From Sporomusa silvacetica DSM 10669 (GTDB lineage Bacteria; Bacillota; Negativicutes; Sporomusales; Sporomusaceae), in assembly GCF_002257705.1 (NCBI RefSeq), contig NZ_LSLK01000032.1, positions 1 through 64,000 on the forward strand: a stretch of DNA of 64,000 bases, read 5' to 3'. The translations under genes were made by a program, and so were the position numbers. Below the pieces are notes generated by a model. That model ran no database searches, was not told the origin of the DNA, and worked only from the letters and a program-made list of their open reading frames with translations. Of the stretch, positions 25,529 through 34,137 are shown piece by piece; within the stretch, counting starts at the first letter, position 1; the number at the start of each line of letters is the position of its first letter.

Positions 25529-25581
25529 ATTACAAGTGTAGGATTATAATTAATATAGCTGTTTGTTACCCCACTTGTCAA
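25529..25581 (-). promoter_or_regulatory. blaI-blaR1 promoter and autoregulatory operator
   Basis: TTGACA (25581-25576), 18 bp, TATATT (25557-25552) on the minus strand, followed by the dyad TACAAGTGTA at 25531-25540, the same sequence class as the operators at 23067-23103. Autoregulation is inferred. Confidence 0.75.
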
Positions 25582-25592
25582 AAAAAATTTAA

Positions 25593-26414
25593 GAAACGTC
25601 CCTGTTTACTTCAATAGGTATACAACGTTCTTCCTATTATAAATGGCTAAATAGGAAAGAAAGCGTTAATGAAAAGTTAAACAAGGAACTACTTCCAATG
25701 ATTAAGGATGCCTACGAAGAAAGGAATGGAATCCTTGGATACCGTCAGATGACAATCAAACTAAATCGAGAACATAATCTGAATGTTAATCATAAACGGA
25801 TATACAGACTCATGCATATCTTAAATCTAAAATCTGTATGCCGTAGGAAACGAAAGAATTACATCAAATCAACGCCTGAAATTACGGCAGACAATATTTT
25901 GAACAGAGAGTTTGAATCTAATGAATTCGGTACAAAGTGGCTTACTGATGTTACTGAAATGAAATATGACCTTCAAAGCAAGGCTTATCTAAGTGCGATC
26001 CTTGATTTGGGAGATAAAAGCATTATTTCTTTTGTTGTTGGACATTCCAACAACAATGAACTTGTTTTTAAAACTTTTGATATAGCATGCAAGACATATC
26101 CAGATGCTAAACCAGTTTTCCATAGTGATGCCCGCTTTAAAAAGTATGGTGTAGAGAAGAAAGAAAAACTGGACGATGCAGGAATGACGCAGAGCATGTC
26201 AAGGGTATCCAGATGCATTGATAATGGCCCGATGGAATCATTTTGGGGAATGATGAAATCCGAAATGTACTATCTCAATAAATTCAAAACATATGAAGAG
26301 TTGGAAGCAGCAGTTATAGACTACATAAATTATTACAATAAACATCGATATCAGAAAAGGTTAAACTGTATGACACCTTTGGAATACAGGCAATATCTGC
26401 GTTCAGTAGCATAA
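25593..26414 (+). pseudogene. IS3-family (IS150-like) transposase OrfB, 5'-truncated
   Basis: The open frame starts abruptly at 25593 after a stop. It reads SIGIQRSSYYKWLNRKES, then GILGYRQM (HTH_21) and the integrase core with Asp (LTDVTEM), Asp (FHSDA) and Glu (PMESFWG). The usual HSDxGxQY segment after the second Asp is altered (HSDARFKKYG). OrfA and the start of OrfB are missing. Its left break lies 12 bp from the blaI promoter -35. Confidence 0.85.
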
Positions 26415-26418
26415 AAAA

Positions 26419-26446
26419 TGACACCAACCATAATTGATTGGTGTCA
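26419..26446 (+). terminator. Hairpin terminator at IS3 remnant end
   Basis: TGACACCAA / TTGGTGTCA stem with a 10-nt loop, followed by AGAGATTTTTATTTTTT. Confidence 0.7.
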
Positions 26447-26537
26447 GAGATTTTTATTTTTTCATCTGTCTACTTGACAGGGAGCAGTTCACAATAGGTT
26501 ATAGGCTTTAATTTATTTTTTGATAAACAGGCGTGAG

Positions 26538-26924
26538 CTATTTAGGGCGCCGCCAAATAGGACGGTAGGCACGAGGTGGCTGAATTATTTCTGAAAAAAT
26601 CAAGCCATTTTGTATCAGCTGCGGTGAAAGCTTACCTTGCCATGGTGAACCTGCATCTGTCATGTGTGGTACGTTTACAGAAGCAGGCATCGTTATAGCT
26701 GGCTCTGGAGAAGCAGCCCAGGTTTTAGGGGTTTCTACGATAAAATCTGTTGCTGGCGTATGAATTGGTTTTGCTTTACTTTCAGCCGATTTCATGTTTG
26801 CCGGTTGTGGTACTTTATCTGGTATATCGGGATATTTATATTCTGTGGTTTTTTTTCGCCGTTTTAATAGTTCAGGCACAAGATACAGTACCAGCAGTAA
26901 CAGCAGTGGAATTAATGTATCCAT
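26538..26924 (-). CDS. Membrane-anchored hypothetical protein next to FloA
   Basis: 128 aa: one N-terminal transmembrane segment (LIPLLLLLVLYLVPELL) followed by a basic patch and a proline-rich, probably disordered tail. No domain recognised. It starts 8 bp after the floA stop with its own GGTAGGTG site, so it may be part of the nfeD-floA membrane-domain operon. Confidence 0.65.
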   Translation of the reverse strand: MDTLIPLLLLLVLYLVPELLKRRKKTTEYKYPDIPDKVPQPANMKSAESKAKPIHTPATDFIVETPKTWAASPEPAITMPASVNVPHMTDAGSPWQGKLSPQLIQNGLIFSEIIQPPRAYRPIWRRPK

Positions 26925-26932
26925 AGCTTCAC

Positions 26933-27937
26933 CTACCTATTTGGGGGTTCATTTTGCTTTGGCGCGGTTTCTACCGGCCCTGCTTTTGCAATGGTTTCAC
27001 GCATTTGCGTATCTGCCAGCACATTATTCATATTATAGTAGTCCATCACACCAATACGTCCTTCTTTTAGGGCAATTGCAAGGGCTTTCGGTACATCGGC
27101 TTGCGCCTCTACTACTTTCGCCTGCATTTCCTGCGTGAAGGCCCGCATTTCCTGTTCCTGGGCTACTGCCATAGCACGGCGTTCTTCGGCTTTGGCTTGC
27201 GCAATACGCTTTTCGGCTTCCGCCTGATCGGTCATTAACTCGGCGCCAATATTACGGCCAACATCAACGTCAGCAATATCAATGGAGAGAATTTCGAACG
27301 CAGTGCCGGAATCCAACCCTTTGCTTAGTACAGTACGCGAAATATAATCAGGGTTCGCCAATACATCTCGATGGTCTTCAGTCGAACCAACGGTAGTAAT
27401 AATACCTTCACCAACACGGGCTATAATTGTAGCTTCGCCCGCACCACCAACCAAACGGTCAAGGTTCGCCCTTACAGTGACCCGTGCTTTTACTTTGAGC
27501 TCAATACCATTTTTAGCCACCGCTGACACAAGTGGGGTTTCAATAACTTTGGGGTTAACGCTCATTTGGACAGCCTCAAGCACGTTTCGTCCAGCTAAGT
27601 CAATGGCTGCGGAACGTGCAAACGGTAACGGAATTTCAGCACGATGAGCGGCAATTAGAGCATCGATTACCTTATCAACATCGCCGCCCGCCAAATAATG
27701 GGCTTCCAGTTGATTTACGTTTACATCAAGACCAGCTTTGTTAGCCTTAATCAGAGGAAGCACAATTGAACTTGGCGGCACTCGTCTGAGCCGCATGCCG
27801 ACAAGGGTAAAAATACCTACATTGACTCCGGCCGCTAAAGCTGAAATCCACAATCCAAGGGGTACAAAATGCAGAAATAGACTGATAGCTACAATCACTA
27901 ACACTACAATAAAAGCACTACCTAATAAAGCTGACAA
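26933..27937 (-). CDS. floA: Flotillin-like protein FloA
   Basis: About 334 aa. N-terminal membrane hairpin, PHB/SPFH domain (VKARVTVRANLDRLVGGAGE, ILSIDIADVDVGRNIGAEL), then a Glu/Ala-rich coiled coil (EAEKRIAQAKAEERRAMAVA) that drives oligomerisation. FloA scaffolds functional membrane microdomains. The frame reaches a GTG at 27943, but the GGGAGG site fits the TTG at 27937 better. Paired as usual with an NfeD protein. Confidence 0.92.
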   Translation of the reverse strand: MSALLGSAFIVVLVIVAISLFLHFVPLGLWISALAAGVNVGIFTLVGMRLRRVPPSSIVLPLIKANKAGLDVNVNQLEAHYLAGGDVDKVIDALIAAHRAEIPLPFARSAAIDLAGRNVLEAVQMSVNPKVIETPLVSAVAKNGIELKVKARVTVRANLDRLVGGAGEATIIARVGEGIITTVGSTEDHRDVLANPDYISRTVLSKGLDSGTAFEILSIDIADVDVGRNIGAELMTDQAEAEKRIAQAKAEERRAMAVAQEQEMRAFTQEMQAKVVEAQADVPKALAIALKEGRIGVMDYYNMNNVLADTQMRETIAKAGPVETAPKQNEPPNR

Positions 27938-27960
27938 ATACACTACCTCCCACTATCTTA

Positions 27961-29265
27961 TTATTTAACAGGTCGTACAACAATACGATTGCCGGTTACA
28001 TTCACCACCTTAACTAATTTATTAGGCTCAACAAACTGGCCCTCAGAGACTACATCAAGCTGATTACCATCAATGATCATAGTTCCGGCAGGACGAAGCC
28101 CTGTAAGGGTTATTCCCGTCCTATCAAGGTATAGACTGTAATCAAGGCTGCTACTAAAACCCGCACTCTTAGTCTCACTCTCTATTAAAATGAGCCTTGC
28201 CCACAATTTGCTTGACGGCAGACGTTTTACCAATACTAAAAAAACGATAATAGAAACCAGTAAACTAATAGCTAATAGATTAATAGCAGCAGCATTTGCC
28301 CCTAATGTCAAAAATAAGCTGGCAAAGATCGCAATAACACCACTAATCCCAAATAGACCTACACCTGGTGTATAAAGTTCAAGGCATACCAACAGAATAC
28401 CTCCCAAGAACAGAAGGATCTCCAGCCAGCCAGCAATACCGGTAATCCACTGGCTGCCAAAAAATAGTGCCGCCGCTAGTAACCCAATAAGGGCAGCTAC
28501 CCCCAGCCCCGCGGTTTTAATTTCTGTCAACACCGCTAAAAATATAATTGACATTAAAAAAGATTTAACTGTCGGGTCAGCCAGCCAGCCTACCGCTTTT
28601 TCCTGCCAGCCTAATGTATATTCTATTACTTGACTGCCTGCAAACCCAAACTGCGCTAGCACCGCATCACGATCAGGGGCCACGATATCAGCAAAACCTA
28701 CTTTAGTTGCCTGATAATCAGTAAGCGCCAGTATTTGACCTGGTTCGGCATAACCTGGGAAGCCTAACGATTTATCTACCATGGCTTCAGCTACCTGGGG
28801 GTTACGGCCGGTTTTGTTTGCTGTTGCAGCAAATTCTGCTTTTAAGGCAGCCACTGTTTTCTCGGTAGTAGGTATTGGTTCTGCTGCGCCAATACTACCA
28901 CCAGGTGCTATCGCAATATGCTTATGAGAAATAGCGATAAGTGCTCCTGCCGACCACGCCCGGTTTTTTATATAGCAAATGGTTGGCACCGGTGAGCTTA
29001 TAATCATATCCCGAATACTAACAGCCGAGTCAACTAAACCGCCAAAGGTATCAATTTCCACTAAAATAGCCTGCGCCTGTTTGCTTTCAGCATCAGCCAT
29101 AGCCTTGTGAACAAGAGCAGCCTGCCCGCCATTGATCTCTCCTTTAATGGCTATGCTAATTACTGGGCCAGTCCCAGCGGCCTCTGCCGGCCTGTCCACA
29201 ATAAACAAGGAAAACAAAGTCACTAACAGTACAACGAAAATTTTATTTACAACGGTATACCGCAT
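27961..29265 (-). CDS. NfeD-family membrane serine protease
   Basis: 434 aa. Signal peptide, ClpP-like protease domain (ILVEIDTFGGLVDSAVSIRD; RAWSAGALIAISHKHIAIAPGGSIGAA, with the SAGA Ser), four transmembrane helices in the middle, and a C-terminal OB-fold NfeD domain (GEFVEPNKLVKVV-type). Long NfeD proteins partner with flotillin/stomatin proteins, here floA 23 bp downstream. Confidence 0.9.
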   Translation of the reverse strand: MRYTVVNKIFVVLLVTLFSLFIVDRPAEAAGTGPVISIAIKGEINGGQAALVHKAMADAESKQAQAILVEIDTFGGLVDSAVSIRDMIISSPVPTICYIKNRAWSAGALIAISHKHIAIAPGGSIGAAEPIPTTEKTVAALKAEFAATANKTGRNPQVAEAMVDKSLGFPGYAEPGQILALTDYQATKVGFADIVAPDRDAVLAQFGFAGSQVIEYTLGWQEKAVGWLADPTVKSFLMSIIFLAVLTEIKTAGLGVAALIGLLAAALFFGSQWITGIAGWLEILLFLGGILLVCLELYTPGVGLFGISGVIAIFASLFLTLGANAAAINLLAISLLVSIIVFLVLVKRLPSSKLWARLILIESETKSAGFSSSLDYSLYLDRTGITLTGLRPAGTMIIDGNQLDVVSEGQFVEPNKLVKVVNVTGNRIVVRPVK

Positions 29266-29393
29266 AGATTCACCTCACCCTTTATCTGATTTGTCTTACC
29301 TTACTAGTATATTCGTCAGCAAATATCAGCATTCCTGTTTTCCTAAAATCTGTTTTGTCGAAAGTTTGAAAATTTCAACATATTGTTTTCCCA

Positions 29394-29422
29394 TTGACAT
29401 GTCGATTATTGTATGTTATTGT
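29394..29422 (+). promoter_or_regulatory. Predicted plus-strand promoter ahead of the repeat array
   Basis: TTGACA, 17 bp, TATTGT. No coding frame follows on this strand before the terminator at 29741. Confidence 0.5.
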
Positions 29423-29483
29423 CTTAATATAGTTTGAGTGAAGCTCTTGTATCACTTTTTTTACAAACCATTCTCTAGGAATA

Positions 29484-29608
29484 CACAATTTAAACATAGC
29501 CTATCTGTAGCAACTGCCTCTATTACTTGCAGAATTTAAACACAGCCTATCTGTAGCAACTGTCTCTATTACTTACACAATTTAAACACAATCTATCTGT
29601 AGCAACTA
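29484..29608. repeat. 46-bp tandem repeat, about 2.7 copies
   Basis: AATTTAAACA starts at 29487, 29533 and 29579, each time followed by (A/C)(A/T)-CTATCTGTAGCAACT. The first two units continue with TG(C/T)CTCTATTACTT. Few substitutions between units. No spacer variation, so not CRISPR. Confidence 0.9.
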
Positions 29609-29740
29609 GACCAGCACTTTTGTACTCGCTTTTAAATTATTGTTTATACTACTACTGATGAAATAACGTACTACTATTCTTACTACAAATTACAGTATTT
29701 CTTATAGCAACAACATAGAAATTTGCTTCGCTGACTATAA

Positions 29741-29774
29741 AATAAGACAAGCTTTTGCTTGTCTTATTTTTTTT
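29741..29774 (+). terminator. Strong intrinsic terminator, plus strand
   Basis: AATAAGACAAGC-TTTT-GCTTGTCTTATT followed by six more T. Works best on the plus strand. Confidence 0.85.
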
Positions 29775-29860
29775 ACCTATAGCTGGTTACAGACTTTCTG
29801 CCAATACCCTACCCACCTGCCTGCACTGATAACTTCTTACTGCGAAATAGCTAAAACTAA

Positions 29861-29883
29861 AATCCGGCGCTTTGGACGCCGGA
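29861..29883 (-). terminator. Intrinsic terminator after yqeY
   Basis: ATCCGGCG / CGCCGGAT stem with a 7-nt loop; minus strand continues ATTTTAGTTTTAG. 13 bp beyond the yqeY stop. Confidence 0.75.
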
Positions 29884-29895
29884 TTTAAATCTGTT

Positions 29896-30348
29896 CTACT
29901 TATTTAAGAACTCGCGCACAACGGTATTTACTAACTTACCATCAGCACGCCCTTTCACTTTTGGCATCAGTACAGCCATAACCTTGCCCATATCTTTAGC
30001 ACTCACAGCTTGAGACTCTTTAACAGCTTCAGCCACAAGCACACGTAACTCTTGCTCGCCTAATTGTTGAGGAAGGTACTGCATCAGAATATCGATTTCG
30101 TGTTCGAGGTTCTCCACTAAATCAGGGCGATTGCCTTTTTTAAACTCTTCCATCGAATCCCGGCGCATTTTGACTTCTTTAGCCAGTACATCGAGAACCT
30201 CCTCTTCAGAAAGTTCTCTTTTTTTGTCAATCTCTACATACTTGATATTAGCACGAACCATACGGATAACAGAAAGCCGTAATTTTCCGGCTTCTTTCGC
30301 CTTCATGGCCAGCTTCATATCTTCGGTTAATCTGTCTTTAAGAGACAT
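29896..30348 (-). CDS. GatB/YqeY domain protein
   Basis: A 150-aa YqeY protein (LTEDMKLAMKAKEAGKLRLS, RMVRANIKYVEIDK, MGKVMAVLMPKVKGRADGK). The C-terminal part resembles the tRNA-binding tail of GatB; the role in vivo is unclear. Directly after rpsU, a common Firmicute order. Confidence 0.93.
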   Translation of the reverse strand: MSLKDRLTEDMKLAMKAKEAGKLRLSVIRMVRANIKYVEIDKKRELSEEEVLDVLAKEVKMRRDSMEEFKKGNRPDLVENLEHEIDILMQYLPQQLGEQELRVLVAEAVKESQAVSAKDMGKVMAVLMPKVKGRADGKLVNTVVREFLNK

Positions 30349-30367
30349 GAAATTACTCCCTCCGAAA

Positions 30368-30544
30368 CTAGTTAAACTTACGTTTACGTGCTGCTTCGGA
30401 TTTTTTCTTGCGTTTTACGCTCGGTTTTTCATAATGCTCGCGCTTTCTAACTTCTGCAAGCACCCCGGCTTTTTGGCAAGTGCGCTTGAACCGGCGGAGT
30501 GCGCTGTCAAGCGTTTCATTTTTGCCTACTTTTACTTCAGACAT
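30368..30544 (-). CDS. rpsU: 30S ribosomal protein S21
   Basis: 58 aa: MSEVKVGKNETLDSALRRFK, then KREHYEKPSVKRKKKSEAAR. Full-length S21 behind GGAGGGAG. Lies 19 bp upstream of yqeY and 96 bp after the HIT gene. Confidence 0.95.
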   Translation of the reverse strand: MSEVKVGKNETLDSALRRFKRTCQKAGVLAEVRKREHYEKPSVKRKKKSEAARKRKFN

Positions 30545-30640
30545 CTGATCTCCCTCCCTCCACTAGAACCATTACGAGGAAGTGTACTTGAATAACATAC
30601 ACCTAACTATTATACACTAGAGCACTGAATATTGTCAATA

Positions 30641-30988
30641 TTAACCTGGAGGCCAAGTCATGAATTTACCGCCCAATACGTGGAAATGAAGGTGATAAAC
30701 CGTTTGTCCACCGTTATCTTTGGTATTGATAACGGTACGGAAACCATCCTCCGCTAATCCCGCAATGGTTGCTATCTTGGGAATAGTTGCCAAAATATGC
30801 CCAAGTAAAGCAGTATCTTCCGGAGCCGCCTCAAGAATATTGTCAATATGCTTCTTAGGTATTACCAATAAATGTACCGGTGCCGCGGGCTTTATATCAG
30901 GAAAAGCAATAAGATATTCGTCCTCATAAACGGCATTTACCGGAATGGTTTTCGCTGCAATTTTACAAAAAATACAGTCCTGCTGCAT
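30641..30988 (-). CDS. HIT-family nucleotide-binding protein
   Basis: 115 aa from the ATG at 30988, which has GGAGG at proper spacing (an ATG 6 bp earlier is too close). CIFCKI at the start, PKKHIDNI, and the HIT triad HLHFHVLGG. Hydrolase or transferase acting on nucleotide phosphoramides. A longer upstream frame overlapping mtaB is spurious. Confidence 0.93.
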   Translation of the reverse strand: MQQDCIFCKIAAKTIPVNAVYEDEYLIAFPDIKPAAPVHLLVIPKKHIDNILEAAPEDTALLGHILATIPKIATIAGLAEDGFRTVINTKDNGGQTVYHLHFHVLGGKFMTWPPG

Positions 30989-31077
30989 GGGCATTCCCTC
31001 CGCAGTAGATAGTAATATACACTTACTATCTAAAATATTCTGCTTAATTTTATAAACTCCTGCTGAAAATATAGTAT

Positions 31078-32409
31078 TCAAGAAAAATATTCCGTTATTT
31101 GCCCCCAAAGGCCATCTTGATGAAACCGTTCTAGCTTAACAGCAGCAATTCTTCCAATACTCTCCTGATTACCAGCTGCATATATCCGTGCATAATTGCC
31201 TGTTAAGCCAGAGATAATCCCTTTCGCCTCTACGGTATCAAATAATACATCCAGCTTTTGTCCCAAAAATGACTGGTAAAACTCTCTACTCTGCTCGTCA
31301 GCAAGGCGCTGCAAGCGTTGTACACGAATTTTTTTATCTGCTGCTGGAATCTGCTCTGAAAATTCAGCAGCAGGCGTACCAGTGCGACGAGAATAAGGAA
31401 ATACATGAATTTTGGCAAAACCTATTGTGGCAACAAAATTCATGGTGCTTTCAAATAGTTCGTCAGTTTCACCGGGAAACCCTACGATGATATCTGTTGT
31501 GATAGCAATCCCCGGCACCTGGGCTTTTATATTGGTAATTAATTCCCTGTATTGAGCTGTAGTGTACTGTCTGTTCATGGCCATTAAGATCTGGTCAGCA
31601 CCTGATTGTAATGGCAAATGAAGATGTGGACAAAGACGTTTATCGGTTTGCATTAAGGAAATCAATCGACCAGAGAGCTCTATCGATTCAAGTGAGCCCA
31701 GTCTAAGGCGCATGAGTCCCTGGACGCCAGCCGCTAACACCGTCTCAACAGCCTCAACCAGTGTGATCTCGGCTCCATTATGTACTAAATCGCGTCCAAA
31801 AGCGCCAAGATGAATTCCGGTAAGCACAATCTCATTAAACCCTGCTGCCACCAGTTTTTCCGTTTCAGCAGCAATGCTGGCAAGTGGTCGGGACCGCAAA
31901 GGACCACGGGCATAGGGAATAATACAATAGGTGCAAAAATTAGTGCAGCCCTCCTGGATTTTCAGAAAAGCCCTTGTTCGCCCAGGCATTGAAAATAGTG
32001 GTATATCCTCAAATTCCGTGGCATGCATGATGTCGGCAACAACATTAACTTGGAGGGTACGGTTATTAGCAGCAACTGCTTCCACAAGTTCAACAATCCG
32101 TGTCCGGTCTTGTGTACCGACAATAACATCAACACCGGGAATTTGTGAGACTTTGTCAGGCGAAACCTGCGAGTAGCAACCAGCAACAGCAATAATAGCC
32201 GCTGGATTTTGCCTGCTGGCCCGTCTAATAAGCTGGCGGGATTTTTTCTCGCCAAGATTAGTAACAGAACAAGTATTAATAACATAGATATCGGCATGTT
32301 GGTCAAAGTCCACTACTTTGTAACCACGAACCTTAAACAGGCCTTCCATGACCTCGGTTTCGAACTGATTTACCTTACATCCCAGCGTTGTAAACGCTAC
32401 TTGTGGCAT
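31078..32409 (-). CDS. mtaB: tRNA t6A37 methylthiotransferase MtaB
   Basis: About 443 aa from the ATG at 32409 with a G-rich site. N-terminal UPF0004 domain (TTLGCKVNQFETE), radical-SAM CTNFCTYCIIPYARGPLRSR, and C-terminal TRAM domain. Adds methylthio to t6A in tRNA. It starts 2 bp after the rsmE stop. Confidence 0.94.
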   Translation of the reverse strand: MPQVAFTTLGCKVNQFETEVMEGLFKVRGYKVVDFDQHADIYVINTCSVTNLGEKKSRQLIRRASRQNPAAIIAVAGCYSQVSPDKVSQIPGVDVIVGTQDRTRIVELVEAVAANNRTLQVNVVADIMHATEFEDIPLFSMPGRTRAFLKIQEGCTNFCTYCIIPYARGPLRSRPLASIAAETEKLVAAGFNEIVLTGIHLGAFGRDLVHNGAEITLVEAVETVLAAGVQGLMRLRLGSLESIELSGRLISLMQTDKRLCPHLHLPLQSGADQILMAMNRQYTTAQYRELITNIKAQVPGIAITTDIIVGFPGETDELFESTMNFVATIGFAKIHVFPYSRRTGTPAAEFSEQIPAADKKIRVQRLQRLADEQSREFYQSFLGQKLDVLFDTVEAKGIISGLTGNYARIYAAGNQESIGRIAAVKLERFHQDGLWGQITEYFS

Positions 32410-32411
32410 AG

Positions 32412-33149
32412 TTAGCCCCCCAAATCGCCGCATTCATACATAACCGCAGAGATAGCTGCTAACGCGGCGGTTTCTGTACGCATAATACGCGGTCCCATGG
32501 TTACAATTCTTATGCCATGTTCCTGGCATAAATCAACTTCAGCTGAGCTAAAGCCACCTTCTGGACCAATAAACAACACATAGGTCTGGCTGCTAGAATC
32601 GGTAAGCACCTGTTTTAATCCTTGGGCGGCTTGTCCTTCATACAGCAAGATTTTATTGGCTGAGGCAAATTCGGTATTTCCCATTATTTGCGCCAGGCTA
32701 GTTATCGGACAAACTTGCGGAATATAGCTGCGGCCACACTGTTTGGCTGCTTCCCGGGCTATTTTCTGCCAGCGCGCTACCTTATCTACCTGTTTAGTAG
32801 CATCGTAGCGAACTACTGAGTGTGCGGTGGCAACCGGAATGATACCATACACACCAAGTTCTACTGCCTTTTGGATAATAAAATCCATCTTTTCGCCTTT
32901 AGCTAAGCTCTGAACTAACCAGATATCAATTGGCGGTTCGGTTGTATCTTCAAGAAACTCAAGCAGCCTGAGCTCAATAGACTCTGGATTTGCCGCTATG
33001 ATTTCGGCTTTACCCGATTTACCGTCCTGATCAGACACCAGAACAGTAGCACCGGCAGCAAGCCTAAGCACGGAAGCTATATGGCGGGCATCGGCATTCG
33101 CAATAACCATATGCTCGCTAAGTGGTGCATCAATAAAGAAACGGCGCAT
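32412..33149 (-). CDS. rsmE: 16S rRNA m3U1498 methyltransferase RsmE
   Basis: 245 aa. SPOUT fold with LAKGEKMDFIIQKAVELGV, FIGPEGGFSSAEV and the knot region IMRTETAALAAISAVMYE. Follows prmA by 7 bp in the conserved dnaJ-prmA-rsmE-mtaB order. Confidence 0.94.
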   Translation of the reverse strand: MRRFFIDAPLSEHMVIANADARHIASVLRLAAGATVLVSDQDGKSGKAEIIAANPESIELRLLEFLEDTTEPPIDIWLVQSLAKGEKMDFIIQKAVELGVYGIIPVATAHSVVRYDATKQVDKVARWQKIAREAAKQCGRSYIPQVCPITSLAQIMGNTEFASANKILLYEGQAAQGLKQVLTDSSSQTYVLFIGPEGGFSSAEVDLCQEHGIRIVTMGPRIMRTETAALAAISAVMYECGDLGG

Positions 33150-33156
33150 AACAGCG

Positions 33157-34095
33157 TTACCGACTGACGCTGTTAGCTACAATGGCTACCCAGCCGCCTT
33201 CTTCTATCACTCTATCAATAACAAACTCATTCTCAATCAGCGCTTGGGTAACATCGCTTAAACGTTCACTAATAATACCGCTGGCAATGAAGACACCGGT
33301 ATTATTCAGTCGGCTACGGACATCTGGCAGCATTTTTATAATTATGTTAGCAATAATATTGGCAACAATAACATCCGCCTTGCCTGTTACACCTGTTAAA
33401 AGATCTCCTTGGGTAACTGTAACAGTATCTATAACCTTGTTAAAGGTAACATTTTCTGTTGCGACCCGTACTGCCACTGGATCAAGATCAATAGCATGAA
33501 CCAAAGTTGCACCCAATTTAGCTGCAGCTACTGACAAAATACCGGAACCGGTACCCACATCAAAGACAGTCTGGCCTGGCTTGATTACATCCTCCAGTGA
33601 GCGTATACACATCGAAGTGGTATGATGTGTACCTGTACCGAAAGCCATCCCCGGATCAAGTTCAATAATGATGTCATCTTCAGCGGGCAGATATTCTTCC
33701 CATGACGGTTTAATGACAATATGCTCACTTACCCGTACTGGATGAAAATATTCTTTCCAGGACGAGGCCCAATCCTCCTCCTGGACTTCACGGCAATGTA
33801 TGCAGCCACGCCCTTTGTCAAGATCATGTTCCTTTAGACTGTTGAACCGTTCTTCAAACACGCGCAGTTTATCATCTAAGAACTCATCAACAGGCAAATA
33901 AGCCTTAATAGTTACAACTTCAGTCTCCAGTTCTTCGGGGATGTCGCAGTAATCCCAACTTCCTGAGCGCCGGTAAGTATTAATCAATTCAGGATCTTCT
34001 ATTACTACCCCGCTTGCCCCTAGATCATGGAAGATATTAGCTACTGCTTCTGTAGCTTCATGGGAGGTTTGAATGCTGATCTCAGACCATTTCAT
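33157..34095 (-). CDS. prmA: Ribosomal protein L11 methyltransferase PrmA
   Basis: About 312 aa from MKWSEISIQT at 34095; a longer frame exists but lacks homology. SAM motif VFDVGTGSGILSVAAAKLGA, and PGMAFGTGTHHTT; VIVANIIANI is motif IV. Methylates L11. Confidence 0.94.
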   Translation of the reverse strand: MKWSEISIQTSHEATEAVANIFHDLGASGVVIEDPELINTYRRSGSWDYCDIPEELETEVVTIKAYLPVDEFLDDKLRVFEERFNSLKEHDLDKGRGCIHCREVQEEDWASSWKEYFHPVRVSEHIVIKPSWEEYLPAEDDIIIELDPGMAFGTGTHHTTSMCIRSLEDVIKPGQTVFDVGTGSGILSVAAAKLGATLVHAIDLDPVAVRVATENVTFNKVIDTVTVTQGDLLTGVTGKADVIVANIIANIIIKMLPDVRSRLNNTGVFIASGIISERLSDVTQALIENEFVIDRVIEEGGWVAIVANSVSR

Positions 34096-34137
34096 GCGCC
34101 ATCGCCCCTTAAACTTCAATTAATAAACCACTATCAA

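Larger units (their letters stand above)
25590..26490 (+). mobile_element. IS3-family element remnant with right end
   Basis: It holds the truncated OrfB and a right end with a hairpin and TCTACTTGACAGGGAGCAG, typical of IS150-group termini. No left terminal repeat or OrfA. Immobile by itself. Confidence 0.7.
29429..29774 (+). ncRNA. Candidate non-coding RNA between promoter and terminator
   Basis: A plus-strand promoter at 29394-29422, about 345 nt without a convincing ORF but with a 46-bp tandem repeat, and a strong intrinsic terminator at 29741-29774. All neighbouring genes are on the minus strand, so the terminator needs another explanation. Inference only. Confidence 0.4.

Noticed and set aside
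29484..29608. Short CRISPR array
   Set aside because: The units are contiguous 46-bp tandem copies with no unique spacers and no cas genes.
30989..31108. N-terminal extension of the HIT protein
   Set aside because: It overlaps mtaB, lacks homology and a ribosome site precedes the internal ATG at 30988.
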